64,000 nt of DNA from Parus major (taxonomy: Eukaryota > Chordata > Aves > Passeriformes > Paridae). The notes beneath the pieces were generated by a model that made no database searches, was not told where the DNA came from, and saw nothing but the letters and a program-made list of their open reading frames with translations. This document shows positions 1 through 12,985 of the stretch, one piece after another. The stretch is from assembly GCF_001522545.3 (NCBI RefSeq), contig NC_031768.1, forward strand, positions 91,250,230-91,314,229, in the 5' to 3' direction. Numbering within the stretch: position 1 is the first letter of the stretch; each line of letters opens with the position of its first letter. The translations under genes were made by a program, and so were the position numbers.

Positions 1-534
1 TGTTTGTTTTCTTTTAGCAACTTCTTTCAGCTTACAGAAAATCTTTCTTTGGTTTTCAGCTTCTAAGGTCTTCCTGGTAGATATACTTGCCATTTTAGAC
101 AACAGGAAAAGTTGGAAAGAAAAATTCTGCTCTTAGCTCGCTAACATCACTGGTGTAAATTTTCTCTTCACTGACATTAGGGCAATGTTTTCATCCTGAG
201 TGTCTGTGTAGTGCTAGGGAAGGAGGGAATGTGGGAATTTGAATATAGGTAGATGTTTACAGAGGCATAAATGGAAAAAAAAGGCACCAGTTACCGCTGA
301 AAGGCCATGCCTGCGATTGGTATTTAATTGCTACTTTAGCTTTTTCATTCCTTCTTTTAAACATCTCTGATGATGATTATGTGCAAATAATGATAGCTTC
401 AGCACACTCTGTATACCACTTCAGGGATGATCAAAAGGAAAAGCTGTGACAACTTCGGTCAGCAGAGACAACAAATTTGATTAAATTTTCTTGAAGGACA
501 GGTCTGCAATAGAAAAAGGAGCACATTTTTACAC
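1..534. other. Unique non-coding sequence, nothing recognised
   Basis: AT-rich unique sequence with no repeat family, RNA gene or exon that I can recognise. It ends at the poly-T run that follows. Confidence 0.6.
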
Positions 535-554
535 TTTTTTTTTTTTTTTTTTTT
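535..554. repeat. Poly-T homopolymer (20 T)
   Basis: Uninterrupted run of 20 T. It could be the A-tail of an old minus-strand retroinsertion, but no recognisable retrosequence body lies beside it, so only the homopolymer is called. Confidence 0.9.
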
Positions 555-779
555 CCCCATGATCTTTAACACTTTTTCAAATATTAATTTCCAGCTAACT
601 CTAATTGGGACATCTACCTCTGCCAGCAAGATTATTTTGGGGATATTAATCATTTTCTCTGTGGTCAGCAGGAGAAGGTGCAGAGCTGAGATCTCTGCTG
701 CCTGTCCAAGGTTTGAGATAACCTATCAAGTCTTTAGTCATGATGCAAGAAAGCATTTTTAATGCTCTTAATGTTGCTG

Positions 780-1105
780 CCTTTTCCACTCTCATTTGTG
801 CTGATCCTTACACAGCTCTTTCTCATTTGTTTGTGTACCCATTTTTCTGTGTCTGTCTCTCTCTGTCTCAGTCTTTATCTCATTCTCCCATGCATTCTTT
901 TTGGGTTTTGTCCTCCTTGTGCTTCATCTTTGTCTTAACTTAGTCTCTGTTCTTTCTCTCTTGTTTTTCCCTTCGTCAGTGTGTTTTTCTTTAGACTTTT
1001 TTTTTTCTTTTTGTGCATGCATCTGTCTCATCCTCTGTGCTTTCCCTTCTCTACTCATCCTTTATCTCTTTTCCTACTCTTTCTCTTTTTTCCAATTCCA
1101 TTAGC
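780..1105 (+). repeat. Pyrimidine-rich low-complexity tract
   Basis: About 325 bases in which the + strand is dominated by C and T, with many TCTCT, TTTCTC and CTTCT words and few purines. There is no fixed repeat unit, so this is strand-asymmetric low complexity rather than a microsatellite. The short open frames here exist because TAA, TAG and TGA need purines. They are not evidence of coding. Confidence 0.75.
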
Positions 1106-1114
1106 GAAAGTAGA

Positions 1115-1335
1115 TAATAACTTGTGAATTCAAGTGGAACTTCATTTCTGAAACCGTACACTCGTGCTGGAACCCATTAAGCTCGATAGCGAGAAATGAG
1201 AGAAATCATAATTATCAGGCCAGTAAAATACATGAAACATAAAATTTGTCAGGGAAAGTAATTGAAATTATTGGAGCAGTTGGGTCCTGGTGCTGTGCAG
1301 ACCCTCCGTGATAATGGAAAGGTTACGGGCAATGT
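1115..1335. other. Candidate conserved non-coding element
   Basis: This block ends the pyrimidine tract abruptly and is balanced in composition. It keeps several CpGs (CCGTACACTCG, CTCGATAGCGAG, CTCCGTGATAATGG), carries a homeodomain-type AATTA core (ATAATTATC) and has no simple repeats. Retained CpGs and complex AT-rich motifs are typical of vertebrate enhancers under constraint. Conservation cannot be seen from one sequence, so this is inference. Confidence 0.25.
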
Positions 1336-4300
1336 TTAGCAATGCTGATGAGGCCCAAGGTGACTCAACACCACCACAGTCAGCAACTTTATGCTCTGCT
1401 TACATTAATTTGCTAATCCATCTTTGGAAATGGCCAGGCTGAGCAGTGCATCGGGGTTCGCAGAACCCCTCCCAAAGAGCTGGTGCAACCAATGTTGCAA
1501 AACTTTTGCTTTCGTTTTCCCATTACTTCACGTCCCTCTCATCTGCTCCTTTTAACATCTCTTTCTTTTCTCTCTGTATTCTTGCCGTCCATTTCCCACT
1601 GGAGACATTTGAGAGTCTGTCTGTACAGTAACAATATGTCGATTATTTAAAGCTCGTACCAAGACAGTCCCAACCATTTCCCTAGCATTCCCCTCTGAGG
1701 AGCTGTACACCATTGCAAACTACCATGGAAATCCAGGAGCTGTTCCCGATGTTTCCATTCTCTCTTTGTGGTGGGGAAGTTAAATCAAAGGAAACTGAAG
1801 TTGTCAGGATCTGAGCTGAACATAATACATTTGCATCTTTGGCTACACTGTCCCTCTTCTCTCAGCCCTTTGAGTTAATTTTTTGACTATGGAGATAGCA
1901 AGGGCTGTGGCAGAGACAGTGCAGCATTCAGTGCAAGCAGCCAGGGGATTTGTGCCTATGCAAATTCAGTGTATGCTGAGTATCCCTTTGGATTCTGTAT
2001 TATAAAATAAAATGTTCTTGCATCTGCTTCAGAAAGGCAGCCTTGAAAAATTGGCACGAATGTTGATCCGACAAGGTACAGAATCTATTCGCCCACTCTC
2101 ACAAAGGCAAACACTAATGAACTATTTGTTCTGTGTGGAGAGAATGATTTTGTAGGGCTCCTTGTTTTTGAAAGGGAAGGAGATGAGCAAGGAGAGAAGG
2201 GAAATAGCATCTGCTTCTCTTTAAAGCCTGAAACACATTGTGAGGATTTCTGAATCATCTAGCTCCCTCTTTCTTTCTTTCTGAAGGGTTAATGTTATTT
2301 GGAGAGGATGACATAGTGGGCTGTGTTTCCTCCATAGAATCAGTGTTGGGGGGTGACATGTATAAGCCCAGATCAGAGCTGCCTGATCTCCTCCTGTCCT
2401 TCTGTACCTGCCATCTACCCTCTTCCCACCTGTTTTCTGCCCAGTGTTGTCTGTCCAGGGGCATATTCTCTCTTCTGGAATTTCAGCCCAGCCATGTGCA
2501 GTTCACAGATCGTTCATGGGCCATTTTCAGGCAGACTAAAACGTTCTCTGCAGGGCATCTGCTTCAGTCCCATCTAGCACAGGTATCATCACCCTGTACC
2601 AGCTGCCTGCTGTCAGGCTCCTGCAGTACAGGTTGAGGCTGTTCTTTCTGAAAAGACCTGAAAGCTGTCTGCACAGCATGGACAGAGAAATAATCACACT
2701 ATTGGAATCCATGTGGCAATAGTGGTAGATTCTGTTACATTGCCTGTAGCATCCTTTTTCTCTCTTCAGCCAAACTGCTCTGTGCTTTCCCTCCTGACTG
2801 GTTTCTGCTGTGGAAACAACTGCATTTCAGTAGCACTGTGCAATAAGTAGTTTTGTGGGCTGCTCTGACAGGAGGGGTCTGCCTTATCCAACTAGATGCA
2901 CTATTAAAAATGATAATCTGATAAAACGAAAAAAAACCCCACCAATTCTAATGAGATGAAATCCTTTCTCCAACAATCTTTCCCCAGATGTGCTGCTGAG
3001 CCTGCCATTTTCACAGCAAATATACTTAGTGCTGCTAGGTTTTCAACCGCAGAAAAAATGGTGTTTAATGAACTGTCCGAACAACCTCTTAGCAGCACCA
3101 GTAGGAGTAGCATAGCTTATTAAGGTTGATGCCTTGGCTCAAAGCAGCTCCTTATTATGGGGAATATGTTACATATAGCTTGTCCAAGAGGGCCAATTGT
3201 AGATATCACTCCTATTACTATTACCATTAATACTTTACCGATGGCGATGTTAAAACCACTGGGTAGGACTTAGAAGAAGCAATTTAAGAATAATCTATGG
3301 CCTTTTTTATGGCAGTCTCCCCTGAAACTCTTGTCAGGCGCTGGATTTAAAAAGTCCCTGCACAGTCCCATCAGAGAGAACAAGAAATCAACAGCTGTAA
3401 TGCTAGTAGATAATAGAGAAGTTTTGTGACATTGGAAGAAAATGAGGCATCATTACAAATGGCCTGGGAACAAGAATTATCACCAGCTCTTGAAATGGCT
3501 GGACTGGAATACGTTTTCTCCCCATACACTTGGGAAGATGGTCTTTACATTTAAGGGATGAGGATTATATGGGTATGTCTGTCCCTGGGAGCCTGGTTTC
3601 ACTAAGTGGAGAAATTGTGAGGAAGCCTGGGGGAAGATGGAAGAGAGGGGATCATTTTCTTCCTTGCTGAATTGTTTTTTGCTTCTGGCAAAATGTGGTC
3701 CTGCTGTTCTCTGGCAGTGTAACCGCTGCTCCTTCTTCATTGGCTCTGACCTAGCGGGTGAAAAATAGCTTAACAAGAAAAATGTAGTGTCCAGACTCCT
3801 TTATTTTCATCACCCCCTCAGAGGCAGTTTTCTACCCTAGGGGAGGTCTCGGAAGCATCTCCAATGGTGTCAGATATGGTTCCCCATTTTCCTGGGAAGT
3901 GGTGTCTGTCAAGCAGCGTGCTGTCTCTTGGCATCGTGTTGTCAACAGATGAATTTATGATGAGCCTTGTGAGCATCCTTCTGCCCTGAAAGACCCCAAC
4001 AGCTGAAATGTATTTGTGAGAACTTCTGATTTTACTTTTTTTTTACATATGCAAAAGAGGAAACAGTTTTCTGCTGTTCTTGTTGCAGAAAAAATTCTAA
4101 AAAAGCTATGCACAGATTTAAAACTTCAGAGGGAACATTACAAAAAAAAATGTTAACATTATTAATACTTATTATTTTTAGGGGATGGGGTTTTTTGTTG
4201 GGTTGTTTTTAGTGTGGGGGTTTTTTTTGTATTTTTTTTTTTTTGAATTGACAATAATTTGTCACATGAATGGAGATTCAATAGAGTTGCTCCAAAACAT

Positions 4301-5113
4301 AAATCCCAGATTACGGTACTTAGTCCCCTAAGATCATTATGGGAAATGAAATCTTATGTTTTTTCTAAACCTGTTCTGTCAGTACAGTTTTTGTTAAGAT
4401 ACTCAAATAGGGTAGGAGAAGTAGATTAATTTGCTTCACTGTAGCAAGCCATTTTTTCTCTTATTACGAGACTTCATGCAGTAACACAACTGAGAACTGT
4501 GTAGGTTGAAAATGCTACAAAGTAATGTTTAAATCCAAGAAAAGATCATTATTTCTGTGATGAAGAGATTAGGGGGGAAATAATTCTCAGGCTATCTCTT
4601 TTTACAATGAAATAAAAAGCATTTTTGGTGGCAGTAGTGTAGTTTCCTGGCTTCAGAACTTTTTTTGTTTTTTTGACTTTTTTTTTAGTTTTGAAAATTA
4701 AAATCAAAGCTGCAGAAAAAGAAGACTTTGAAGTGGCATAATCTGCATATTTTATCATTAAAAAAGAAAAACATTTCATTATTTTCATGCAATAATATGA
4801 CTCATCCAGATTTTTTATAATGAACTTTAATTTTTAATGGGACTGATCCTGCACTCTGGCTATTTATAATTTCCACAGCTTAATGAAATCCAGTAAGAAG
4901 GACTGAAAAAATGGAAGCATCTCAACCTGAGCTAGCAAATAACAATCAGAAAATGTGTTGGGATTAGCCTGTAAGAGGATGCTTTAAATGTTCCCTTGTC
5001 CCTTTAAATCCAGGAGCTGCAAGAAGATGGAAATAAGGCACTCCAAGCAGGACTCCTGCTTCTGATGCTCTGTTAAAATGTCAATTTTAAGAAAAAAAAA
5101 TGTCTCTAGGTCA
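1336..5113. other. Unique non-coding sequence
   Basis: No gene or repeat family recognised. The only local oddities are a G/T-rich stretch at 4181-4246 (GGGGATGGGG, then TTTTTTGTTGGG and a 13-T run) and short A runs near 4142 and 4675. Open frames on both strands up to 114 codons show no domain or splice-supported structure. Confidence 0.6.
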
Positions 5114-5171
5114 GTCTTTTGAGGTCTTGAAATGTTTCGTCTTTTGAGGTCTTGAAATGTTTCGTCTTTTG
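5114..5171 (+). repeat. 25-bp tandem duplication, 2.3 copies
   Basis: The 25-base unit GTCTTTTGAGGTCTTGAAATGTTTC occupies 5114-5138 and is repeated exactly at 5139-5163. A partial third copy (GTCTTTTG) follows at 5164-5171. Two identical copies imply a recent or gene-converted duplication. Confidence 0.95.
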
Positions 5172-5557
5172 TGGGTGCTGCTGGCAAGCTGTTCATAGAC
5201 ACTGGTGCATCAAAGTTTCCAAACAATGGGGCATTGCTGGGAGCAAGCAGGAAAATGAATTGCAGAGGGAGCAGCTGCTTAGTGCATATTAAAACAATGC
5301 ACAGGCAAGCACAGGCAGAGGGAAAAGGGCCCAGCTATCATCCACCTCAGCTTTCGCTGCTTCATGAAAGAAGGGTGTGTGCAGTAGAGAAGAATGTTTT
5401 GTCCATCTGAAGAAAAGTGATCCAAGCCAGAAAGCATCGAGGCTCCAAGTATGCTGATCAGGGCTAAGTGTCAAGTGGGTTTGGACTTGCTGCCATCCCT
5501 ACTCTTTCTATTTATTGGGTCCTTTTGAGGTCATGGTGGCATTGTTCAGACTTCGGC

Positions 5558-5721
5558 GTTGTAGTGGTTGAAGAACCAAGGTAACACTAAGAGACCTGGA
5601 TTGTGCATCAGTTTCTCCATTTGCCAAGCTGCTTTTCACACTCAGCCTAAGCTCTCAGATGGATAGCTGAGGATATTGGTGAAACTGTAGTGCTTTGTGA
5701 CATGGTCCTCAGCTTACTACA
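5558..5721 (+). repeat. MIR-like tRNA-derived SINE remnant
   Basis: Three blocks appear in SINE order on the + strand. First is a 5' tRNA-like piece (TGTAGTGGTTGAAG... AGAGACCTGGATT). Second is the core segment (GCATCAGTTTCTCCATTTGCC). Third is a 3' segment (GTAGTGCTTTGTGACATGGTCCTCAG). The B-box part appears deleted between blocks one and two. This arrangement resembles amniote MIR/CORE-SINEs. Divergence is high, and another CORE-SINE family is possible. Confidence 0.55.
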
Positions 5722-8700
5722 AAGTCGTGTTGAAACACTGTGATGACTGCCAGAGTGAGAGCATACTGCAATATTACTGCTGACTCTTTCCATAGAAACT
5801 GGGTATTTTACTCCAAGGTAAAACAAAGATACAATAATACATAAACATTTGTAGTGAAATCAATTGTTCTTTTATGGCAGAAGTAGACGCAGCCAGTAAG
5901 AGCAGGAAAAAAACAAATTTCTTGGATTAGTAATTTCTGGAGTACCTAGATCTTTCCACCTTGGTACATTCCATCCTTCTGGTGTTTCTGGATAGGTAAC
6001 TGTGGAGAAGCCCAAGGTCTCTCAGAACTGAGAGGTCATAACAGTCTCCTAAATAGAAAATTTAGGGAAAAGAGTTTTGCTCAGACCTTGCTATCTGGGT
6101 CACACTAGATCCTCCACCACTCATGTCTGAACACAAGCACAATTGACACTGGAGCATCAGTGAAATGAGAAGCAGATGATGGCACGAATGCTTTAGTAAT
6201 TGTGTTGTTTTCTGAGAGCTGATAAGAGTTTGCCTAGAGTAATTGCCTTGAGTATGTGAGCTTGGGCAGTCTTCCTACACAAAGGTACAATGTGCTTGCT
6301 TTCTTGTAGAAATGCTCTGGGCCCTGGCACAATTCTGTCCATGCATCTTAAGAGCAGCACAGGCAGGTCCCAGAATGTAGATGGAAGGGTATTATAAAGT
6401 TATCAGCAGCAAACAGTTCACAGGATTGGGATGAAGTTGTCCTTCTCTTGTTGATTGTTTTCTCCTTTCCACTTGGAGAATATGGCAGTATGAAGTATGG
6501 CAAAGCCACTGCTACTCTTTCAGGAGTTATCCCTTGGATTATTTTGCTCCTCCTTCTACCACTATACCATGCTATTACATTTAAATCAGTTTAAGCAGTG
6601 GTTTAGCAAAAGCTGTTCCCATACTGATGATTCAGACACATGTCAAAGAAAATACCTCGTTGTTGTAGATTCCTGACAGTTTGAAAGTTAATCAGTAGCT
6701 GTGTTTTAAGCCTATTCAAGCTGAGACAAATCCTGATAGCTTCCAGTGAACCTTCTATATGCTCCTAAATATGATTTTGTTGTTATTACTTCATTTCAGA
6801 AGGCTGGGAAGGCTTTGGGGTGTCTGCCTTTTAGAAGGAGATGGCTGGTTGTATGATGACCTCTCTGTGTCAGTCATTGTTGCCTGTTCCGTTTTGTGAA
6901 CCACTGGGAGAAGAGAATTGATTTGACAAGTTTAAGATTTCCTCAGAATTGGTTGTCATTCAGAGTTACTTGCTGGCTACCATCCATAAAGACATTTCTG
7001 GGTTTTGAATAATATTTAACTAATAGGGTATTTTCCATCAGTTCACTAAGTGTCTGATTACACCTGCTCGCTGTGTTTGCAGTCCTAGGTTGGCATGTGA
7101 CCTTGTTCTTTGCAAGGGATATTGTATGGTTTATAATGAATTATAAACTTCCTAGACAGAGAGAGAGAGACAGACTCTGGGCAGAAAATTCACTAGCTGG
7201 TGAGTACTGGAAGTGAATAGACAAGTCATCCTATACAAAATGCACATATTTGTGGAATATTTTTGCTGTAATGACTTAAATGTATTAGTTTCCTTGCAAG
7301 TTATGTCATTTCTGCATGTCTGAAGCATCTATGGAGTATATTGTAATTACATGGCTTTGTGTGTGTACAGAAGCTGCTGAGCTGAGCATCCAAGCTGGGT
7401 AGCATTATGAGTTACTAGAGCTTATAGTTCAGTACAAGTGCAGAGGCATATGTTTCCAAAGAAATAAAACCTGCCTTCCATCACTGCAGATGTGTCAGAC
7501 TTTTGAGAGGCAGAAATAAGTATCAGTAAATTAGCAATCATGTTGTGTGATGAAAACAAGATATCCTTATTCTTCTGGAAGCATTGAAGCATCAAAATGA
7601 AACAACTCACACATATCCACCAAAGGCCTCATTTCACCTTAGGCGTTGTTTGTCTTCAGGTAATAAATATATCTATGTAGAACAGGTCAGTTCCTATGGC
7701 ACTGTGAGCTTTGTGTTCTGTATATACCTGCTACTTACCTGCTGTGCCATAACAGTGATGGATTTTAAATTGCTTGCATAGCATTTTATGTGTCCCAACG
7801 TCAACTTGGAGTTATTTATTCCTTAACTTTCTCAATCAACCTGGGAAGTTAATGTTATTGGTGCTGCTCAGGTATCCCAACTTGATGTAGTCAAGAGCCA
7901 CACTTGGGAAGGGCGAACCAACACAGGCTAAACAGAATAGTTTTTAGTGCACAGGGGGATCTGCACGTCTTGATGAGAAAGTACTGAGCAAATTCTCCGA
8001 GGCCAAGTGTCCAGGCAAGTTAGATTCAAAGTCATTTGATACTGGAATCTCAGAGAAGCTGAGCTGTAGGATGCTTTCCTGCAGACAGGATTCAGGAATA
8101 GACATTATCTGTAGAACACAGCTTCTGTTGTCAGAAATTAAGATGATATCCGTGCCCATATTAAGATGATATGTGTGAACATTTCTATGGGTTCTGATGA
8201 GGAAGAAGTGGAAAATTCCCATTATCGGGTGGGAGAAGGGGAGGAAACGTATGGAGTACCAGGGCACAAAACCCAGACAAGCCATAGTGACATTCCAGTT
8301 CCTCAATAGTATTTGTTAGATAAGAATTTCCAGTGAAATATCATGACAGTGCAGCCTACTCCCACATGAGATCTCCTACCAATGTGTGGGTTGAGAGCAC
8401 CTGCTTGCACCTTATGCTGCTCTGTACTGAGAACAAAATTCCATTTGGAACAGAAGCAGCTCAAATGTATCAAAAGCACTGCTGTCCTGCAGCTCCCTTT
8501 GCTCTCCCAGCATTGGACTGTCCTGGGAAACAGAAGTATCCCATACTTTTTTGAGCCAGGATGCCATTTTGGAAGTACCTGTGAATGCCTTTTGTGAGGG
8601 GACATCAGCTGTTCTTTATGTAATTGCTCTGAGCTGTTGCTATTACATCCGTTTAATATTCCTGTCTTGTTTCAGATCCAAAAGTTTTAGATATTTAATG

Positions 8701-9254
8701 CAAAACAATAAGGGAGAGAGGGGACAGAACCCTCTCACCAGTCATTTGTCTTCATCACAAGAGGTGCTCATCCCTCATTTCCATGGTGATCATGCAATTC
8801 TGTGTTTTGTTGAAGCTACACCTCCCTCTCAGTTACAAAGGAGGAGATGCTAAAGGAGAGGCCAATGTAATTACTAACCTTTCAGCTATCCAGCAGCCCT
8901 AGGGCTTATCTGTTCTCATCAAGAGAGGATTGTGCCTAAAGTAAGAGGACCTGACAGTTAAGGGAGCTGTGCTTCATGGAAGGGTGAGGAAGGCAGTGCT
9001 GCAGGAAAGGTTTGCTTACCTCTAGAAGACACCAAACATGAGACCTGAGTGGAACGTTTTGTACAGCATTAACTGCAGTTGGAAAGGTCTAAGGGCTGAT
9101 CCTGCATGTATATTCTGCCTCTCTCATGTGCACTCATAGAGGTACTGTCACAGACAATCTGGAATAGTTCCACTCAAATAAGTGAAATTCTATGTCTGTA
9201 AAGCAGGGTGAGGTGGTAGTAAAATTGGTCCTTTTTGATGTTAGCCTGCAACAA
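5722..9254. other. Unique non-coding sequence with small direct repeats
   Basis: No gene or mobile element recognised. It contains a short purine-alternating run (GAGAGAGAGA near 7160) and a 13-base direct repeat ATTAAGATGATAT at 8137-8149 and 8160-8172 (period 23). An acceptor-plus-donor-like word, GTTTGTCTTCAG followed by GTAATA, ends its acceptor half at 7659. Overlapping open frames of up to 120 codons on both strands around 7944-8853 look like chance. Confidence 0.55.
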
Positions 9255-9324
9255 TACATTTTCAATTTCCTTTGTATGAGGGTGTTTGTAGAGCAAGCAA
9301 ATGAGAATTTAGAGGAGAACTAAG

Positions 9325-9400
9325 GAAGCATCTAACTTCTGTGAGCCTCAGTACTCTTATCTCAAAATGGAAATGTGATGGGTCACTCCATCTCAAGCAA
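9325..9400 (+). repeat. Weak MIR-like SINE core fragment
   Basis: CTGTGAGCCTCAGTACTC, then TTATCTCAAAATGGAAATGTGATGGG, resembles the central CORE region of MIR-type SINEs (the 'cctcagtttcctcat..aaaatgg' segment). Neither the tRNA-like head nor the 3' tail is clear. Confidence 0.35.
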
Positions 9401-12400
9401 ACAAGGACTGAATCTATAAATCAGTATGAATTTCAGGTACCTGTTTAAAATGCAAGTGGCCAGACCTATTATGTGAGTGTCAGGACCTTCCCTTTGAATG
9501 TAAACAGCACAGTGAGACATTTAGTATTAGCATGATCACTGATGGGTATGCAAAATAAGCAACAATTCATAGTTTGGGGACCACAGTCAGCTATGGAAGA
9601 AGTGATCACAGCTCTTGAGAAAATTCTTGATTCCTTTTCATTCCTTAGAGGGTATGAATGATGTTGCATAATAATCAAAGGGAAGTAACTGGCAAGAGAG
9701 ATGATTCTAGTTTACTTGCAGTTTCTTCTTTTCCTTTCTCTTGCTGCTGTGTGTAAAGTAAATAGAAATAAGCTATAGCAAAAGGAATTCAATAAATCCT
9801 GTCTCTACTGGGTTCAGCATGGGTCAGGTCTTACATTGGGGTTGACACCAGAGGCATGCTCAGCAGAGTCCTAGTCCAGCCACTGAGATTCCCTGTGTGT
9901 TACTTGCATTTCCCCCTGCATTGCCTATAAAGTTTCATTTTTTCCCTAAACCCTCAGCTTGAGGCCATTTGAAGACTTTTGGAATGTTGCTGGTAGGAAC
10001 ATTCCGGTGAATTTTAGTTGGCTGCAGAATACCTGTCAGACGTGCTTAGGAGCAGAAGTGCTGTACTTGTCAAGTGTTAATATCACTGAAACTTTCCCAA
10101 AATCTTACATATAAATCATTATCTCCTTCCTCCTCTGTCTCCCCCACACGCCAGCTTGTCTGTAGACTTGGACAGTAACACAGCCACAGGGAAGGACTGC
10201 TTCTGGCTTTTGGTTCTGCAACACAATTAATTAGTTATGAAAGTTATTTTAGGAAAGTTATTTCCATCCTGTTTCTTATAACATCACAGTAGTGTATGAG
10301 ATTGCTAGAAAATCATGCAAATTTTATCAGCCATTCCATAACTATTGTGGCATTGACCCTTTTCACCCAAAAGTCATTGCACCAGTCATCAAGTGATCAC
10401 ATCATTGAAGTGTTTATGTATTGTCCAGAGCAATTTTCCTCAAAGTACTGTAGAACCCATAATTATTGCAGGGAGAATAACGTTTTCCCCATTAGACCCG
10501 GAAACACTGTGAAGGATGCTCTATAGCACTGTCAACTTTTACAAGAAAACTGCCACTAGTTCAATTTAACTTGATATTGATGCAGGTGGGAGACAGAGCA
10601 GACAAGGTCGTGGTATCCAGGCTTGGATTTTACAGCTATTTCATACATACAGTGGTATTGGTTTCAACAAATATCAGTAAAAAGGTCGGGGTGAAATCCT
10701 TAGCCCTGTTATGAGTTGGACACTTGATTTCCAACATGTATTGGAAACAGCAGCATTGTATGTGAGTCACTGGGAATGCTAGAGTTGGTCTAATGAGTTT
10801 CTTGCTTATATGATAAATAAAAACTAACCGACTTGAACTAGGTCTGAAAATTAAAAACTAAAGTTAAAAGCCTGAGGAACACAGTAATTGGATTTGTGGA
10901 GGTGATCTATCTCTTCAGCCTTATTTCTTCCCACTTGCCTCCTATGGATTTTTTTTTTGATTGATACACCACTTGGAACTGGTACTGGGGTGACAGAGGG
11001 TGCAACAAGGGAGGCAGAGAAAAAAACAAGTGAGTTATTTCTGTGCATGTCTACCTCCCATTTTACAGAAACAGCATCTGACTTGTGGAGAAACAAGGCA
11101 GGGGCTCTCATCAGTGGGAATTCAGCAAGAGCAACTGTTTCACATGGAGGCAGAACACTCGTGACACAAGGCAAAACTGAGCTGATCAGAAGTATAGTGC
11201 TCATCTGCAAGTCCTCACAGGCTGGGAGATACTGCTATTAACACTTTTTAAATCAGGACTTTGTATGTGAGGCTGGAAATTTTCAGGGAACCTCCTATGA
11301 AAGGGAAAGCAATGACACGTCTTTTCTTACATTTAAAAAATTATGAGCAAGAACTAGAGGAATAGATGCTTGTAAGAAGGAATGATATATTCTCTATATA
11401 AAATACATTATATATGTATGAAATATGTGTATAAGATTACAGCATAGCGTAGAATTCCAGGCCTGAAAACACTTTCTATTTTGTTCAATATAAACATTTC
11501 AATGTCATGTTTTTTGTTAATTTTGCACTGTTTTGCCTTAAGAAACCCTGTGGACTTAGAGCTGTCATCCTCAAAATCTGAAATATTAACCACATACATG
11601 TGCATAAATAACAATTAAGAGGCTGAGATATGAGCAAAATTAAGAAAAGTTGCAATCATAGGTAAATCCTCATGGGCTGTATTGTCTAGATTATATTAAA
11701 AAAGAAGTTGGCTGTGTCTTGGAGGAACAGAGGATATTCAGGTTGCAAGACAGATAGATATGGTGCTTTTTGTCATGGAACTGCAAGTGGGTACAAAAAT
11801 AGCAGAGCATGGGAGAGGCAAAACCTGAGAACTTGCAGCTCTGTTAGGTCTTCTAGACTTGAAAGCATTGAGTTAGCCAGACTTGCAAAAGCAAGAATAT
11901 TTAAAAGCGTTCTTTTCATTGCTAGAAAAGCAGCATATGATGTTACCTTGGCAAATGGAGATGCTCTGTGTTCAACTAGAGGTAAGGAGGGTTTTTAAAA
12001 GTCTGGAGAAAATCATCCCTAGAACCAGTGTGTCAGTGAATGGCTCTGCAGAGGAGCAGTCCCCTGCAGGCAGGCATGGTAAAACTCTGACTGGTAGCTA
12101 CAGAAGCCTGCAGTCTCTTGTGTGTGTCAGCAGCTAAATCTTTATTTCTTCCTGGGGTCTACAGTACTACTGTTCAGTGATTTGGTTAGGAAGGAGTAGG
12201 AATAGGTGCTTCTTTAAAATATCCTTTTATTTCCACTCATGCCAAATTTACATTTAAAGCATCCTGTAGCTAAATTTAATTCATCTTCAAATTTTATGGC
12301 AAGCAGCTTTTCTAAGCATCAAGGTGACCCATTGCATCACATGTGCAAACTGCACTCTTACAGTAAGACAAAGCAGACAGAAGGGGTTTGGGGAGGGGGA

Positions 12401-12554
12401 CCACTGAAACACTGTGGTTTGGGTTGTGACAACACCAACCTATCTACACCCTGTGGAGCCCTCCTTGTGCTTATGGGGAGGTGTAGTTTTGGGTACTTCA
12501 GGGGGTCTCTTGTAAGGCAGGTCAGAGTTTTCATGAGAGCAGAGTTTTAAGAGA
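9401..12554. other. Unique non-coding sequence
   Basis: No recognised gene, RNA or repeat family. Open frames at 10851-11210 (-) and 10957-11241 (+) overlap each other on opposite strands and have no similarity that I recognise. A TATATA-rich stretch lies near 11390-11420. Confidence 0.6.
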
Positions 12555-12905
12555 ACATGAGAGTATTTGGGTCTTGAAAAGCTCTCTAGTCCATCCTGCA
12601 GCTCAGGGAATGATTGAGTTGCTTTTGCCATTCTGACAGATCTTTGTCAAACCTGTTCTAAGAAAAAACATCTGGTAGAGAGGTTCTATAACTGCCTGAG
12701 GTAGTGAATTTCTAGTTCTTGCTCTTACAGATAGAAATTTCTTTTGAACACCTAATCTTATTCTGTTCAGTTGCAAATCAAATTAATTATGTCCTGTTCT
12801 ATCCTCAGCAGACATGGAGAACAATTGATCACAGTTGTCTTCACTGCTTTTTGCATAATGAGAAATTGTTATCATGTCATACCTCAGGTTTTCCTATACT
12901 AAACA
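12555..12905 (-). mobile_element. CR1 LINE fragment, antisense and old
   Basis: The + strand reads as the reverse complement of a CR1 3' region. In order it shows AGCTCTCTAGTCCATCCTGC, TTGTCAAACCTGTTCTAAGAAA, TCTTATTCTGTTCAGTTGCAA, TGTCCTGTTCTATCCTCAGC, AGACATGGAGAACAATTGATC and ATTGTTATCATGTCATACC. These are hallmark segments of antisense CR1 copies in birds, turtles and crocodilians. The element is truncated, as CR1 copies usually are, and diverged. Similarity may extend faintly past the T-rich run to about 13045. Confidence 0.85.
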
Positions 12906-12917
12906 ACTAATTTTTGT

Positions 12918-12985
12918 GCTCTTTTTTTTCTTTTTTTCTTCCCTTTATCACCCCACTTATTTTTTTTCTTTTTTTTTTTTTCATT
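12918..12985. repeat. T/C-rich low-complexity run
   Basis: Alternating T runs with occasional C (TTTTTTTTCTTTTTTTCTTCCC, then TTTTTTTTCTTTTTTTTTTTTC). It adjoins the 5'-ward end of the antisense CR1 and may have grown inside it. Confidence 0.8.

Noticed and set aside
559..1104. Series of short hydrophobic open frames near the left edge
   Set aside because: The pyrimidine-rich tract encodes Ser/Leu/Phe in every frame and lacks stops by composition.
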